A stretch of DNA of 64,000 bases, taken from assembly GCF_001439695.1 (NCBI RefSeq), contig NZ_JYLL01000004.1, forward strand, positions 342,528 to 406,527, read 5' to 3'. This stretch comes from Pseudomonas veronii. Its GTDB lineage: Bacteria; Pseudomonadota; Gammaproteobacteria; Pseudomonadales; Pseudomonadaceae. Below the pieces are notes generated by a model. It saw nothing but the letters and a program-made list of their open reading frames with translations. It made no database searches and had not been told where the DNA came from. Positions 1 through 13,660 of this stretch are shown in pieces; within the stretch, counting starts at the first letter, position 1, and the number at the start of each line of letters is the position of its first letter. A program made the position numbers and the translations under genes.

Positions 1-3779
<3,779 letters not shown>

Positions 3780-4460
3780 ATGCCGCTATCGAGTGCCGAT
3801 TTTTCCGCAATCTGGTTGACCATCAAACTGGCGTCACTGACCACGGTGATCCTGCTGGTCATCGGCACTCCGATTGCCCTGTGGCTGTCGCGCACGCGCT
3901 CCTGGTGGCGCGGGCCTATCGGCGCGGTGGTCGCCCTGCCGCTGGTGCTGCCGCCCACGGTCATCGGCTTCTACCTGCTGCTGACGATGGGACCGCACGG
4001 TTACTTCGGCCAGTTCACCCAATGGCTGGGCCTGGGCACCCTGACCTTCAGTTTCGCCGGGCTGGTAATCGGCTCGGTGATCTATTCCATGCCGTTCGTG
4101 GTGCAGCCGTTGCAAAACGCCTTCTCCGCCATCGGCACACGCCCCTTGGAAGTGGCCGCGACCTTGCGCGCCAACCCCTGGGACACGTTCTTCAGCGTGA
4201 TCCTGCCCCTCGCCCGCCCGGGGTTTATCACCGCGTCGATTCTCGGCTTTGCGCATACCGTCGGCGAGTTCGGCGTGGTGCTGATGATCGGCGGCAATAT
4301 CCCGGACAAGACCCGGGTCGTCTCGGTGCAGATCTACGACCACGTCGAAGCCATGGAATACGCCCAGGCGCACTGGCTGGCCGGCGCCATGGTGGTGTTC
4401 GCGTTCCTCGTGTTGCTGGCGCTCTACTCCAGCCGTAAAACCAAGATGGGCTGGAGCTGA
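3780..4460 (+). CDS. modB: Molybdate ABC transporter permease
   Basis: Inner-membrane channel subunit of the molybdate importer, 226 residues with five to six hydrophobic segments. The EAA loop that docks onto the ATPase is visible at residues 124-145 ([15 protein letters not shown], then LPLARPG). The start codon follows the modA stop with no gap. The stop overlaps the modC start (TGATG), a sign of translational coupling. Confidence 0.95.
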   Translation: MPLSSADFSAIWLTIKLASLTTVILLVIGTPIALWLSRTRSWWRGPIGAVVALPLVLPPTVIGFYLLLTMGPHGYFGQFTQWLGLGTLTFSFAGLVIGSVIYSMPFVVQPLQNAFSAIGTRPLEVAATLRANPWDTFFSVILPLARPGFITASILGFAHTVGEFGVVLMIGGNIPDKTRVVSVQIYDHVEAMEYAQAHWLAGAMVVFAFLVLLALYSSRKTKMGWS

Positions 4461-5545
4461 TGCCGATGATCGATGTACGCCTGCACCTCACGTATTCCGC
4501 CTTTGCCCTGAAAGTGGACCTGCAACTGCCCGGTCGCGGCGTCACCGCGCTGTATGGGCATTCCGGCTCCGGCAAGACCACCTGCCTGCGCTGCATTGCC
4601 GGGCTGGAACGTGCCGAGGACGGTTTTGTCCAGGTCAACGACGAAGTCTGGCAAGACAGCCGCAACGGGCTGTTCGTACCGCCGCATAAACGTGCGCTGG
4701 GCTATGTGTTCCAGGAAGCGAGCCTGTTCCCCCATCTGTCGGTGCGCGCCAATCTGGAATTCGGCCTCAAGCGCATCCCGCGTGCGCAACGTCGCGTCGA
4801 CATGGCCCAGGCCACCGAACTGTTGGGCATCGGCCACTTGCTTGAGCGGCATCCGCAGCACTTGTCCGGCGGCGAGCGCCAGCGCATCGGTATCGCCCGC
4901 GCGCTACTGACCAGCCCGCGCCTGTTATTGATGGACGAACCGCTGGCGGCACTCGACAGCCAACGCAAAGGTGAAATCCTGCCTTACCTGGAACGCCTGC
5001 ACGACGAACTGGACATTCCGGTGCTCTACGTCAGCCACGCCCAGGACGAGGTGGCGCGCCTGGCCGATCACATCGTGTTGCTGCGCGACGGCCAGGCCCT
5101 GGCCAGCGGCCCCATCGGTGAAACCCTGGCGCGGCTGGATTTGCCCTTGGCCTTGGGCGACGACGCCGGTGTGGTGATCAATGGCACGGTAAGCGCTTAC
5201 GACGCGCACTATCAATTGCTGACCCTGCAACTGCCCGGCAGTGCCTTGCAGATGCGCGTCGCCCATACGCCGCTGGCCTTGGGCAAAGCCCTGCGGGTCA
5301 AGGTGCAGGCGCGGGACGTGAGCCTCAACTTACAGGCCGAAGCCCACAGCAGCATCCTCAACCGCCTGCCGGTGACGGTCACCCAGGAAATTGCGGCGGA
5401 CAACAGCGCCCATGTGCTGGTGCGCCTGGATGCCGGCGGTACGCCGTTGCTGGCACGGATCACACGCTTCTCCCGCGACCAGTTGCAACTGCACCCCGGC
5501 CAGACGCTGTGGGCACAGATCAAGGCGGTGGCGGTGCTGGCGTAG
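4460..5545 (+). CDS. modC: Molybdate ABC transporter ATP-binding protein
   Basis: ATPase that powers molybdate import, 361 residues, full length for ModC. Walker [10 protein letters not shown] at 33-41, Q-loop Q85, signature LSGGERQR at 135-142 and Walker B LLLMDEP at 155-161. The last 70 residues or so fit the TOBE/Mop molybdate-binding domain that distinguishes ModC from other importer ATPases. It overlaps the end of modB by one base and is the last gene of the operon. Confidence 0.95.
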   Translation: MPMIDVRLHLTYSAFALKVDLQLPGRGVTALYGHSGSGKTTCLRCIAGLERAEDGFVQVNDEVWQDSRNGLFVPPHKRALGYVFQEASLFPHLSVRANLEFGLKRIPRAQRRVDMAQATELLGIGHLLERHPQHLSGGERQRIGIARALLTSPRLLLMDEPLAALDSQRKGEILPYLERLHDELDIPVLYVSHAQDEVARLADHIVLLRDGQALASGPIGETLARLDLPLALGDDAGVVINGTVSAYDAHYQLLTLQLPGSALQMRVAHTPLALGKALRVKVQARDVSLNLQAEAHSSILNRLPVTVTQEIAADNSAHVLVRLDAGGTPLLARITRFSRDQLQLHPGQTLWAQIKAVAVLA

Positions 5546-5828
5546 CCGCGAAATCTTGTGGCAGCAGCGTCTTGCGTTGCAGTCAATCAGACAGACCGGC
5601 CTGATCTGTTTGTAACCTGCCGTCCGCCGACCTGCCCCGCGACCTGCAAGGACATTACCTACGCAATGGGAGTGTCACACCTCGAGTTTTTTACAGGCGA
5701 TCGAGTCCTCTCATACTTTGGTCTGGCATGACGCTGGCTGGAGGCTGGAAGCTGCCTGAGGTCATTGCGCCAGACATCAAAGCGCCTTACGGTAGTGGCC
5801 GCATAATCTCACCGAGGAACCCGGCCCG

Positions 5829-6533
5829 ATGCTGCCTTCGTCCCAAAAGCCCTACGCCAACGTCGTACTCGCCCGTCAACAGCAATGGCGGGGTCGTGTC
5901 GGCATGATGCTGGTGGCCAGCCTGTCTGTGCTGGCGGGCATGACCGATGCCATTGGTTTCATGGCCAGCGGCGACTTTGTCTCATTCATGAGCGGCAACA
6001 CCACGCGCCTGGCGGTAGCAATCAGCGAAGGTGACCTGGGCCTGACCGGGCGCCTGCTGTTGCTGGTCGCGACCTTCGTGGTCGGCAACGCCTTGGGTAT
6101 CGTGGTCAGCCGCATGAGCGGCCGTCACGCCCTGCCCCTGCTGCTGTGCATCGCGGCACTGCTCTGCGGCGGCGCGCTGTGGCCGTTCGCCGATATGCTG
6201 CCCGCCTTGCTCGCGGCAATTGTGGCGATGGGCATGCTCAATGCCGCCGTCGAAGAGGTCAACGGCTTGCCGGTGGGGCTTACCTATGTCACCGGCGCGC
6301 TGTCACGCTTTGGTCGCGGGTTGGGACGCTGGCTGCTGGGGGAGCGTCGCAACGGGTGGCGCGTGCAGTTGGTCCCCTGGACGGGGATGTTCATCGGGGC
6401 GGTGATCGGGGCGTTGCTCGAGCACCGCATGGGCTTGGGTGCGCTGCTGGTCAGCGGGGCGCTGGCTGCGGTTTTGGGCCTGGTGTCACTGAAGATCCCC
6501 CGGCGCTGGCACTTGGGTTATATGCCGCGCTGA
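5829..6533 (+). CDS. DUF1275 (YoaK-type) membrane protein
   Basis: 234 residues, mostly hydrophobic, with about six predicted membrane helices. The family hallmark is seen near the N-terminus: MTDAIGFM, then SFMSGNTTRLAV. A GAGGAACC ribosome site precedes the ATG. The family is widespread and its role is not established. It stands alone after modC, separated by 283 bases in which no gene was seen, and is followed by a gene on the other strand. Confidence 0.85.
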   Translation: MLPSSQKPYANVVLARQQQWRGRVGMMLVASLSVLAGMTDAIGFMASGDFVSFMSGNTTRLAVAISEGDLGLTGRLLLLVATFVVGNALGIVVSRMSGRHALPLLLCIAALLCGGALWPFADMLPALLAAIVAMGMLNAAVEEVNGLPVGLTYVTGALSRFGRGLGRWLLGERRNGWRVQLVPWTGMFIGAVIGALLEHRMGLGALLVSGALAAVLGLVSLKIPRRWHLGYMPR

Positions 6534-6676
6534 TGATCAGGGAGGCTCGCCCGACGTGACGGCCTCGACATCCGTGTACTGGTAAAGAGCTATTACGTCG
6601 AGCGAGCGGGGGAATCATAGGATAATGCCCTGCAACTGTCCCGCCGGGCATTTCCTAAAATCACTACGGCAACGGA

Positions 6677-7030
6677 TTACAGACAAGTCGCAAGTGCGGC
6701 CAAACGGCGCTTGGCGACCATGGAGTCTTCGGCGGTGTAGTAATCGACAGAGGAACCGGCTCCTGCGCTGCGCACGTCGGCAAAGTAATCGCCGCCGGTG
6801 GTGTACACCGTGAAACCGCCCGCCCCGATCGGCTCCTTGAAGCCGCCGGCGTCGACACCAAACACCGCCTCGTCCTGCCAGCCGAACTGGATACATTGGG
6901 CAACCACCAGCGCAGCCTTGTCCGACGCCAAGGTCTTGTAGGGCGTGCCGGTGCGTGCCGCGTTCATTTTCGAGCCCGCGCAGCCGGCCAGTGCTGCCAG
7001 TACCAATGCGCCAATTACCAGTTTCCGCAT
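6677..7030 (-). CDS. Small secreted lipoprotein, unknown function
   Basis: 117 residues beginning MRKLVIGALVLAALAGCAGS, a type II signal peptide with lipobox LAGC and lipidated Cys17. The mature part ends in a region carrying a CxxF/G-W motif and a C-terminal Cys pair (QCIQFGW, then ALATCL) that may form a disulfide. The ATG at 7030 was preferred over the longer open frame because it begins exactly at the signal peptide. No family was recognised. Confidence 0.75.
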   Translation of the reverse strand: MRKLVIGALVLAALAGCAGSKMNAARTGTPYKTLASDKAALVVAQCIQFGWQDEAVFGVDAGGFKEPIGAGGFTVYTTGGDYFADVRSAGAGSSVDYYTAEDSMVAKRRLAALATCL

Positions 7031-7139
7031 GCCATCGCTCCTTGGAAAAAAACGCGACTCTACCATTAGCAGGCGACACTCACGGATTATTACGTCACCC
7101 TGTCGCCTACTTGCGAGTTCGCTTCTACCTGGAAAACCG

Positions 7140-7397
7140 ATGACACCCAATGCCGAACGCTACAACCCATCCACCGACTATGCCGACAAGCTGATCAGCC
7201 GCATCGGCCAGACGCCCACGTGGATCGCCAAGCGCATTGGCGTGACGGACAAGCGCATTCGCTACATTCTCGACGGCGAGCGCACGGTGAAAGGCGAAAG
7301 TACGCCGATCCAGATGACCTACACCGAGCAGTTCGCGCTGGAGTGCCTGGCGGCCGAGGCCAAGGCGAAAAAGAAGCCGACGCCGACCACCGAATGA
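7140..7397 (+). CDS. Small helix-turn-helix protein
   Basis: 85 residues. The central part (LISRIGQTPTWIAKRIGVTDKRIRYILDGER) has the spacing of an XRE-type helix-turn-helix, and a Lys-rich tail ends the protein. Probably a small DNA-binding regulator; the target is unknown. The ATG at 7140 gives the N-terminus MTPNAERYNPS. It is divergent from the lipoprotein gene at 7030 and followed by a strong terminator. Confidence 0.7.
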   Translation: MTPNAERYNPSTDYADKLISRIGQTPTWIAKRIGVTDKRIRYILDGERTVKGESTPIQMTYTEQFALECLAAEAKAKKKPTPTTE

Positions 7398-7466
7398 ATT
7401 TAGTTTCACTGTGACAGGAGAACGCGCCACCGATAATGGCCGGGCTCATTTTTAGAAGTCTCCTTC

Positions 7467-7492
7467 AGCCCGCCCTCCCGCGGGCTTTTTTT
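7467..7492 (+). terminator. Rho-independent terminator
   Basis: Stem AGCCCGC/GCGGGCT with a six-base loop, followed by a run of seven T. It ends the small HTH gene and separates it from the convergent azlD gene. Confidence 0.85.
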
Positions 7493-7503
7493 CGCCGGTG
7501 TGT

Positions 7504-7815
7504 TTAGAACCACCAGCGAAACAGGTAGAACAACGCCATGCTCAACAGCACGGTGAGCAGCACATTGCGCGTCCAGACCATCAGCGCCACCGCGCAGATC
7601 CCGGCCAGCAGGTAGGGGTTGGCCGGGCTCAGGTTGAGCCGGTGGTCGGCAAAGAAAATGATCGGCCCGCAAATCGCCGTGAGCATGCCCGGTACCGCGA
7701 ACCCGAGAAACTCCCGCGCACCGCGGGTGAGCCGCACGGGCAGGCGCGGTTCGATAAACAGGTAGCGGTTAAAAAATACGATCAAGCCCATTGCAACAAT
7801 CATCACAAAAATCAT
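7504..7815 (-). CDS. azlD: AzlD-family branched-chain amino acid export subunit
   Basis: 103 residues with three to four hydrophobic helices, typical of the small AzlD partner of AzlC. Together they form an inner-membrane exporter of branched-chain amino acids or related compounds. The ATG at 7815 overlaps the azlC stop (ATGA), which fixes the start and shows coupling. A longer open frame upstream only overlaps azlC. Confidence 0.85.
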   Translation of the reverse strand: MIFVMIVAMGLIVFFNRYLFIEPRLPVRLTRGAREFLGFAVPGMLTAICGPIIFFADHRLNLSPANPYLLAGICAVALMVWTRNVLLTVLLSMALFYLFRWWF

Positions 7816-8507
7816 GCCTGCCCGACTCCCAGTCGTTTGCAGGCATACCCTGCACTCATGCCCAACACACCCGATACCACCACGGCCGACTCCCACTGCA
7901 GGAAGCTCAAGCCGACCGAGCACAACAGCGCCACCGCCACGCACACCACGGTGGGCACATCGCGCACCACGGGCGTGATCAACGCGATAAAGGTCGCGAC
8001 AATCGAGAACTCCAGGCCCAGGTGTTCGAGCCCTGGAATGCTCTTGCCCAGGACAATGCCGGCGAGGGTGAACAGGTTCCAGGCAATATAGAACGTCAGG
8101 CCAACACCCAGTGCGTACCAGCGATTGAAGGTTTCGCGGTCGTACTGGCTGACCAGGGCGAAGAACTCATCGGTCATCAGGAAACCCAGGCTCATGCGCC
8201 AGCGCGGTTTGAGCACGGACAATGTGGAGCGCAGATGCATGCCGTACAGCAGATGTTGTGAGGTCAGCAGCAAAGTCGTGAGCAAGATGGAGATCAGGCT
8301 GGCGCCGCTCTTGACCATGCCGATGGCCACCAGTTGCGCGGCACCGGCAAACACGATGGTGGAAAGCCCCTGGGCTTCGAGCGGAGAAAAGTGCGCTTCG
8401 ATGGCCATTGAGCCAGCCAGCAAGCCCCAGGGCGCGCACGCCAGGGACAACGGAATGACAGCAATCGCGCCACGGGCGAAGGCGTAGTGAGGTAAAGCAG
8501 TAGGCAT
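7812..8507 (-). CDS. azlC: AzlC-family branched-chain amino acid exporter
   Basis: 231 residues, about six membrane helices. Family features include PLSLACAPWGLLAG near the N-terminus, the STIVFAGAAQLVA segment and a polar loop FLMTDEFFALV. Works with the AzlD subunit encoded directly downstream with a 4-base overlap. The export substrate cannot be read from sequence. Confidence 0.88.
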   Translation of the reverse strand: MPTALPHYAFARGAIAVIPLSLACAPWGLLAGSMAIEAHFSPLEAQGLSTIVFAGAAQLVAIGMVKSGASLISILLTTLLLTSQHLLYGMHLRSTLSVLKPRWRMSLGFLMTDEFFALVSQYDRETFNRWYALGVGLTFYIAWNLFTLAGIVLGKSIPGLEHLGLEFSIVATFIALITPVVRDVPTVVCVAVALLCSVGLSFLQWESAVVVSGVLGMSAGYACKRLGVGQA

Positions 8508-8578
8508 GGGAACCGCTCATCGACAGACAGTCGACAAGCATGCCAGCGCAATATGCAGGTTGTCTTGAACGATCTTGC

Positions 8579-8794
8579 TCAGGCGAGCCTTACCGACACC
8601 AGTTCCACCGAGTCCCGCGCTTCGCGCAGTTCATAGGCGTCCTGGTTGAGACGGTGGATGGTATTGAGCAAGCGCTGGCGCAGCACTTCATCGCCGAGTT
8701 TTTCGACGGCACGCATCAGATCGAACGCCGCGGTTTCGTTATTTTCCGCGACGGAATCGAGGGTCTTGCGCAGATTGCGAGTGGCACGGGTCAC
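8579..8794 (-). CDS. Small helical protein, unknown function
   Basis: 71 residues, GTG start preceded by AAGGA at suitable spacing. The sequence is rich in Leu, Arg, Glu and Asp with heptad-like spacing (LRKTLDSVAENN, then RQRLLNTIHRLNQ), suggesting a short coiled coil or helical bundle. No membrane segment and no recognised family. It sits between azlC and the ars promoter. Confidence 0.6.
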   Translation of the reverse strand: MTRATRNLRKTLDSVAENNETAAFDLMRAVEKLGDEVLRQRLLNTIHRLNQDAYELREARDSVELVSVRLA

Positions 8795-8911
8795 GCGTGG
8801 TATTCCTTCATCAGCTATGGGCAGGCACTTTAGGACATTTGTGTTTCATTTTAATTTCAATCACTTGTGGCGTGTTTCCAGACATTTGATCCATATCAAT
8901 TGAAACAGGAT

Positions 8912-8960
8912 TTGACTGAAATATATGGAAATACGTATATTCGGATATACCTATACGAGC
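8912..8960 (+). promoter_or_regulatory. ars promoter and ArsR operator
   Basis: A -35 TTGACT at 8912-8917 and a -10 TATATT at 8936-8941 are separated by 18 bases. The AT-rich dyad around the -10 (ACGTATATTCGGATATACC) has the look of an ArsR/SmtB-type operator. Bound ArsR would cover the -10, giving arsenite-relieved repression of the operon. Confidence 0.65.
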
Positions 8961-8965
8961 AGGCC

Positions 8966-9328
8966 TTGACCGTGTCAGTCCCTTTCTCACCTCCAACCCT
9001 ATTCAAATGCCTGGCCGATGCCACTCGCGTGCGAATGACCTTGCTGATCCTGCGCGAAGGCGAACTTTGCGTGTGCGAACTGATCCACGCACTTGACGAC
9101 AGCCAGCCGAAAATCTCCCGCCACCTCGCGCAACTGCGCAACTGCGGGTTGCTGCAGGATCGTCGCCAAGGGCAATGGATCTACTACCGCATCAATCCGG
9201 CACTGCCCGACTGGGTGACTCACGTGCTGGACACCACCCTGCAAGCCAACCAGCCATGGTTGCAAAACGACGCGCTGCGTCTTGATGCAATGGGCGACAG
9301 ACCACAACGAGCCAGCACCTGCTGTTGA
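8966..9328 (+). CDS. arsR: Arsenical resistance operon repressor
   Basis: ArsR/SmtB winged-helix repressor of the ars operon, 120 residues. The arsenite-sensing CVC motif (Cys35, Cys37 in GELCVCELI) lies in the helix before the recognition helix [12 protein letters not shown]. The frame is open further upstream, but that part reads through the promoter and operator. A TTG at 8966 with AGCAGG before it is the likely start; a GTG at 8972 is the alternative. The 3' end precedes arsB by 19 bases. Confidence 0.88.
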   Translation: MTVSVPFSPPTLFKCLADATRVRMTLLILREGELCVCELIHALDDSQPKISRHLAQLRNCGLLQDRRQGQWIYYRINPALPDWVTHVLDTTLQANQPWLQNDALRLDAMGDRPQRASTCC

Positions 9329-9347
9329 GCCATCGGAGCGTTTATTC

Positions 9348-10631
9348 ATGCTTGTCGCAATTGCGATTTTTATCTTCACCATCATCCTGGTCATCTGGCA
9401 GCCCAAAGGCCTGGGTGTCGGTTGGAGCGCGACCCTGGGCGCGATCCTCGCACTGGCCTGCGGCGTGATCAGCCTGGCGGACATCCCGGTGGTGTGGCAC
9501 ATCATCTGGAATGCCACCGGCACCTTTGTCGCGCTGATCGTCATCAGCCTGTTGCTGGACGAGGCCGGGTTCTTTGCCTGGGCTGCGCTGCATGTGGCCC
9601 GTTGGGGCCGTGGTCGCGGCCGGCGGTTGTTTGCCTACATGGTGCTGCTGGGCGCGTTGGTGTCGGCGCTGTTTGCCAATGACGGCGCGGCACTGATCCT
9701 CACGCCGATTGTGATGTCGATGCTGCTGGCGTTGCGTTTTTCTCCGGCGGCGACCCTGGCGTTCGTCATGGGCGCGGGGTTTATCGCCGACACGGCGAGC
9801 CTGCCGCTGGTGGTGTCGAACCTGGTGAACATTGTCTCGGCGGACTATTTCAAGATCGGCTTCAATGAATACGCAGCGGTGATGGTGCCGGTGAACCTGG
9901 TCAGCGTCGCCGCCACCCTGGCGGTGCTGTTGTGGTTTTTCCGCCGCGATATTCCGCAGACCTACGACCCGGCGGACCTGGCGGACCCGGCCAGCGCCAT
10001 TCACGACCGCGCCACTTTTCGCGCCGGCTGGTGGGTGCTGGGTATCCTGCTGATCGGCTGCTTTGCCCTGGAACCGTTGGGGATTCCCATCAGCGCGATC
10101 TCTGCGGTGTGCGCGGTGTTGCTGCTGGTGATCGCCGCCAAAGGCCACAAGATCTCCACGCGCAAAGTGCTCAAGGAAGCGCCCTGGCAGATCGTGATCT
10201 TTTCCCTGGGCATGTACCTGGTGGTCTACGGGCTGCGCAACGCCGGGCTGACCACTTACCTGGCGACCTGGCTCGACACCTTCGCCACCTACGGCGTATG
10301 GGGCGCGGCGATGGGCACCGGGGTGCTGACGGCATTGTTGTCCTCGGCAATGAACAACCTGCCGACCGTGTTGATCGGTGCGCTGTCCATCGAATCCAGC
10401 CATGCCGCGGGCGTGGTCAAGGACGCGATGATCTACGCCAACGTGATCGGCAGCGACCTCGGCCCGAAAATCACCCCCATCGGCAGCCTGGCCACCCTGC
10501 TGTGGCTGCATATCCTGGCGCGCAAAGGCATCACCATCACTTGGGGTTACTACTTCAAGGTCGGCATCGTCCTGACCTTGCCGGTGTTGCTGATCACTCT
10601 CGCCGCCCTCGCCTTGCGTCTTAGCCTCTGA
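9348..10631 (+). CDS. arsB: Arsenite efflux transporter ArsB
   Basis: Inner-membrane arsenite exporter of the ArsB/NhaD superfamily, 427 residues, close to the usual 429, with about twelve hydrophobic helices. Family stretches include [14 protein letters not shown] and [16 protein letters not shown]. The ATG at 9348 has CGGAGCG before it and gives the canonical N-terminus [12 protein letters not shown]; the frame upstream only overlaps arsR. Confidence 0.93.
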   Translation: MLVAIAIFIFTIILVIWQPKGLGVGWSATLGAILALACGVISLADIPVVWHIIWNATGTFVALIVISLLLDEAGFFAWAALHVARWGRGRGRRLFAYMVLLGALVSALFANDGAALILTPIVMSMLLALRFSPAATLAFVMGAGFIADTASLPLVVSNLVNIVSADYFKIGFNEYAAVMVPVNLVSVAATLAVLLWFFRRDIPQTYDPADLADPASAIHDRATFRAGWWVLGILLIGCFALEPLGIPISAISAVCAVLLLVIAAKGHKISTRKVLKEAPWQIVIFSLGMYLVVYGLRNAGLTTYLATWLDTFATYGVWGAAMGTGVLTALLSSAMNNLPTVLIGALSIESSHAAGVVKDAMIYANVIGSDLGPKITPIGSLATLLWLHILARKGITITWGYYFKVGIVLTLPVLLITLAALALRLSL

Positions 10632-10644
10632 AGGACATACGCCA

Positions 10645-11124
10645 ATGAAAGTCTTGTTCATGTGTACCGCCAACAGCTGCCGGAGCATTTTGTCCGAAGC
10701 GATGTTCAACCACCTGGCGCCAGAAGGGTTTGAGGCGGTCAGCTCCGGCAGCTTCCCCAAGGGCCAGGTGCTGCCCCGCAGCCTGAGCACCTTGCAGGCG
10801 GCGGGCATCCGCACACAGGGCTTGTACAGCAAGGGCAACGACGCCTTTGAAGGCAGCCCGCCGGATGTGGTGATCACGGTGTGCGACAAGGCCGCCGGTG
10901 AAGCCTGCCCAGTGTATTTCGGCCCGGCGCTGAAGGCGCACTGGGGGTTGGCAGACCCTTCGGATGTCGACGGCGACGAGGCGAGCATCCAAGCCGCATT
11001 CGACGCCACGCTGCGCACCATCGCCACACGCTGCCGGGCGTTTTTCGCGCTGCCCTTTGCCGACCTCAACCCTGGCGAACTGAAAGCCGAACTCGAGCGC
11101 ATTGCGCTGTTGCAGGCGGAGTAA
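10645..11124 (+). CDS. arsC: Arsenate reductase, low-molecular-weight phosphatase type
   Basis: Reduces arsenate to arsenite for export by ArsB. 159 residues with the CX5R phosphatase loop CTANSCR at 7-13 and two further cysteines in the expected redox positions (Cys80, Cys88 in [11 protein letters not shown]). This indicates the thioredoxin-coupled Cys-relay class, not the glutaredoxin class. Starts 13 bases after arsB and ends two bases before arsH. Confidence 0.92.
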   Translation: MKVLFMCTANSCRSILSEAMFNHLAPEGFEAVSSGSFPKGQVLPRSLSTLQAAGIRTQGLYSKGNDAFEGSPPDVVITVCDKAAGEACPVYFGPALKAHWGLADPSDVDGDEASIQAAFDATLRTIATRCRAFFALPFADLNPGELKAELERIALLQAE

Positions 11125-11126
11125 CC

Positions 11127-11813
11127 ATGAGTACCCTGCCCAATCTGGACGCGTCGTTAATCACCTCCGGCCCGCTCGATTCGAGTCGGCCGCCGCGCAT
11201 TCTGCTGCTCTACGGCTCAACCCGCGAACGCTCGTTCAGCCGCCTGCTGGTGGAAGAGGCCGCGCGCCTCTTGCAGCACTTCGGCGCACAAACGCGCATT
11301 TTCGACCCGAGCGGCTTGCCATTACCCGATGATGCCCCGCGTGAGCATCCGAAGGTGCAGGAGCTGTTGGAACTGATGCAATGGTCGGAAGGCCAGGTCT
11401 GGTGTTCCCCTGAACGACACGGTTCGATGTCGGCGGTGTTCAAAGCGCAAATCGACTGGGTGCCGTTGTCCTTGGGCGCGGTCCGCCCGACCCAGGGCAA
11501 AACCCTGGCGGTGATGCAAGTGTGCGGCGGTTCCCAGTCCTTCAACACGGTCAACCAACTGCGCGTACTCGGGCGTTGGATGCGTATGTTCACCATCCCC
11601 AATCAATCCTCGGTGCCCAAGGCGTTCATGGAGTTCGATGATCAGGACCGCATGAAACCCTCGGCGCTCTATGATCGCGTTGTCGACGTGATGGAGGAAC
11701 TGGTGAAGTTCACCGTGCTGCTGCGTGATCGTCCGGATTTGGTCGACCGCTACTCGGAGCGCAGGGAAAGCGCCGAAGAACTGTCGCAACGGGTCAATCA
11801 ACGGTCGATCTGA
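11127..11813 (+). CDS. arsH: ArsH NADPH-dependent FMN oxidoreductase
   Basis: 228 residues. The flavodoxin-like FMN site [10 protein letters not shown] is at 30-39, and [13 protein letters not shown] follows in the middle of the protein, both typical of ArsH. ArsH oxidises trivalent organoarsenicals such as methylarsenite and so widens the range of the operon beyond inorganic arsenic. It is the last gene of arsRBCH, packed two bases behind arsC. Confidence 0.93.
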   Translation: MSTLPNLDASLITSGPLDSSRPPRILLLYGSTRERSFSRLLVEEAARLLQHFGAQTRIFDPSGLPLPDDAPREHPKVQELLELMQWSEGQVWCSPERHGSMSAVFKAQIDWVPLSLGAVRPTQGKTLAVMQVCGGSQSFNTVNQLRVLGRWMRMFTIPNQSSVPKAFMEFDDQDRMKPSALYDRVVDVMEELVKFTVLLRDRPDLVDRYSERRESAEELSQRVNQRSI

Positions 11814-11863
11814 GCCTGGCTGACGGCGTATGCTCACGTCCATCCCATGACTGAGCCGACCCC

Positions 11864-12655
11864 ATGAGCACCCTGCAACACGCCTGGCTGGGCGACTACG
11901 AAATCAACAGCGTCCACTGCTCCGGCCTGACCTTTGCCCGCCACAGCCACGACGAATGCGTGATCGGCGTGAACCTGGTGGGCGAAGAAAACGTGTGGCT
12001 GGACCGCCGTGAATTCGTGGCTGGGCCAGGCGCCATCACCTTGTACAACCCCGGGCAGATTCAGGGCGGCGGTGCAGCGGAAGGCGCGCCGTGGCAGTTT
12101 GTCAGCCTGTACGTCAGCGCCGAGCAATTGGCCGCCGACCTGGGGTTGGCGCATGTCGAATTCGATCGATCGCTGTGTTTCCAGCCGGATCTGGCGCGGC
12201 GCCTGGCGGTTGTGGCAAAAGGCGCATCGAGCGGCGACGTTCTGGTCCGCGAGCTGAACGAAGACGCCCTGGTTGTGCTGCTGGGAGAAGTGGTCCGCCT
12301 CAGCGGCGTGCGCTTGCCCGGCAACGCGGCAGCCGGCAAAAGCCTGATCGGCCGCGCCCAGGAATTGCTCGCCGCACAGTTGCATCAATCGCTGCCCCTG
12401 GACCACCTCGGCGAGGCGCTGGGGTTGTCCAAGTTCCACCTGCTGCGCACCTTTCAAAAAGAGACCGGGCTCAGCCCTCGCCAGTGGGCCATGCAATTGC
12501 GCACGCGCCGCGCCAAAGGCCTGTTGCGCAGTGGGATGGCGGCCGGCGAGGTCGCCCATCAGCTCGGTTTTGCCGACCAAAGCCACCTCAACCGGCATTT
12601 CCGCGCCGCCTATGGCCTCACGCCTGGCCGCTATCAGAGTGTGGCGAAACGCTGA
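11864..12655 (+). CDS. AraC-family regulator with N-terminal cupin domain
   Basis: 263 residues. The N-terminal half has a cupin-like effector domain (FARHSHDECVIGV, then PGAITLYNPGQ). The C-terminal 100 residues carry two helix-turn-helix motifs with FHLLRTFQKETGLSPRQW and the family end GFADQSHLNRHFRAAYGLTPGRY. It lies just ahead of a LysE-type exporter on the same strand, 74 bases away, and probably controls it. The ligand is not known. Confidence 0.85.
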   Translation: MSTLQHAWLGDYEINSVHCSGLTFARHSHDECVIGVNLVGEENVWLDRREFVAGPGAITLYNPGQIQGGGAAEGAPWQFVSLYVSAEQLAADLGLAHVEFDRSLCFQPDLARRLAVVAKGASSGDVLVRELNEDALVVLLGEVVRLSGVRLPGNAAAGKSLIGRAQELLAAQLHQSLPLDHLGEALGLSKFHLLRTFQKETGLSPRQWAMQLRTRRAKGLLRSGMAAGEVAHQLGFADQSHLNRHFRAAYGLTPGRYQSVAKR

Positions 12656-12729
12656 ACAGCACAATCTGGTCCAAGACAACGCGTGCGTGCGCCAGCACAC
12701 TGCCCGCCATCACTTGATGGAGCATAGGG

Positions 12730-13341
12730 ATGCTGGCGATCTTCTTTTACGCACTGGTATTCGGTTTTGTGTTTTGCCTGTCCCCCGGCGCTGTGCTGGC
12801 GGAGACCTTGCGCCGTGGTTTGCAACACGGTTTCACCCCGGCGTTGCTGGTGCAGGTCGGTTCGCTGGTCGGCGATGCGGTGTGGGCCGTGATCGGCCTG
12901 ACCGGCATCGCGCTGTTGATCCAGCATGACGCCGTGCGCGTGCCGCTGACCCTCCTCTGCGCGCTCTATCTCGCCTGGCTCGGCGTGCGCAGCCTGCTCG
13001 ACGCCTGGCGTTTGCCCGCAGCCGACAGCGCACCGGCCGGCTCCGGCACGAATGCGCTGGCGGTGGGCGCAGCCATTTCGCTGGCCAACCCGAAGAACAT
13101 TGTGTACTGGGGGGCATTGGGCAGTGCGTTGTCGGGCATCGTCGGGGCTACGCCCAGCCACACGCAGACGCTGATGTTTTTCGGCGGTTTCATGCTGGCC
13201 TCGGTGCTGTCGTGTTTTCTGACGGCCGCACTGGTCAATCTGCTGCGCAAGAACGCCTCGCCGACCTGGCAACGCATCAGTTACGCGGCATGCGGTGTAG
13301 TCTTGATCTATCTCGCCGTTCTCGCCGCGCAAGGCATATGA
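12730..13341 (+). CDS. LysE/RhtB-family amino acid exporter
   Basis: 203 residues with about six hydrophobic segments. Diagnostic features are the N-terminal FCLSPGAVLAETLRRG and the central SLANPKNIVYWGAL. Such proteins export amino acids or derivatives across the inner membrane. The AraC-type gene directly upstream is its probable regulator, a common pairing in Pseudomonas. Confidence 0.85.
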   Translation: MLAIFFYALVFGFVFCLSPGAVLAETLRRGLQHGFTPALLVQVGSLVGDAVWAVIGLTGIALLIQHDAVRVPLTLLCALYLAWLGVRSLLDAWRLPAADSAPAGSGTNALAVGAAISLANPKNIVYWGALGSALSGIVGATPSHTQTLMFFGGFMLASVLSCFLTAALVNLLRKNASPTWQRISYAACGVVLIYLAVLAAQGI

Positions 13342-13420
13342 AGTTATATATGCCCGGTAACTTGTGAATATGTTTTATCTGAATAGACTCTGAACACTTC
13401 GCATTTTAATTAATCATGCG

Positions 13421-13449
13421 TTGACATTCCGCAACTGGCTGAGTAGATT
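13421..13449 (+). promoter_or_regulatory. Candidate sigma-70 promoter of the mgtA leader
   Basis: TTGACA at 13421-13426, a 17-base spacer and TAGATT at 13444-13449. Transcription would begin near 13456, over 700 bases before the mgtA start. No clear PhoP box was seen upstream. Confidence 0.5.
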
Positions 13450-13477
13450 GCCCCTGCCCGCAACTGGGGCCTTTTTT
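13450..13477 (+). terminator. Terminator-like hairpin after lysE
   Basis: GCCCC/GGGGC stem with an 11-base loop followed by six T. It would end transcripts entering from lysE. A transcript started at about 13456 would lack the left arm of the stem, so the hairpin would not block the mgtA leader. Confidence 0.6.
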
Positions 13478-13497
13478 AAACCTCACAAAAGAAGCCA

Positions 13498-13593
13498 ATG
13501 GACACAGTATCTAGTCGCTGTCCGAGCACCGCGTTGGCGGGCATCGGGCGCCCAACCCAGAAGATGACAGGACTTGCCTCTCCGGTCCGGTAA
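13498..13593 (+). CDS. Possible 31-residue leader peptide
   Basis: ATG at 13498, beginning MDTVSSRCPST and ending SPVR before TAA, with a weak GAAG upstream. It would be the first reading frame in the mgtA leader. Short and without recognised similarity, so it could be chance. Confidence 0.25.
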   Translation: MDTVSSRCPSTALAGIGRPTQKMTGLASPVR

Positions 13594-13660
13594 GCTGCGC
13601 TAGAGCTTGTGCTCCACCGTAACTGCCTCGCCGGTCGCCCGTCCGGTCCCGAGGTGTGTT

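Noticed and set aside
9342..11102. Minus-strand open frame of about 586 codons
   Set aside because: Antisense to arsB and arsC, low-complexity composition, no domain; shadow of the real genes.
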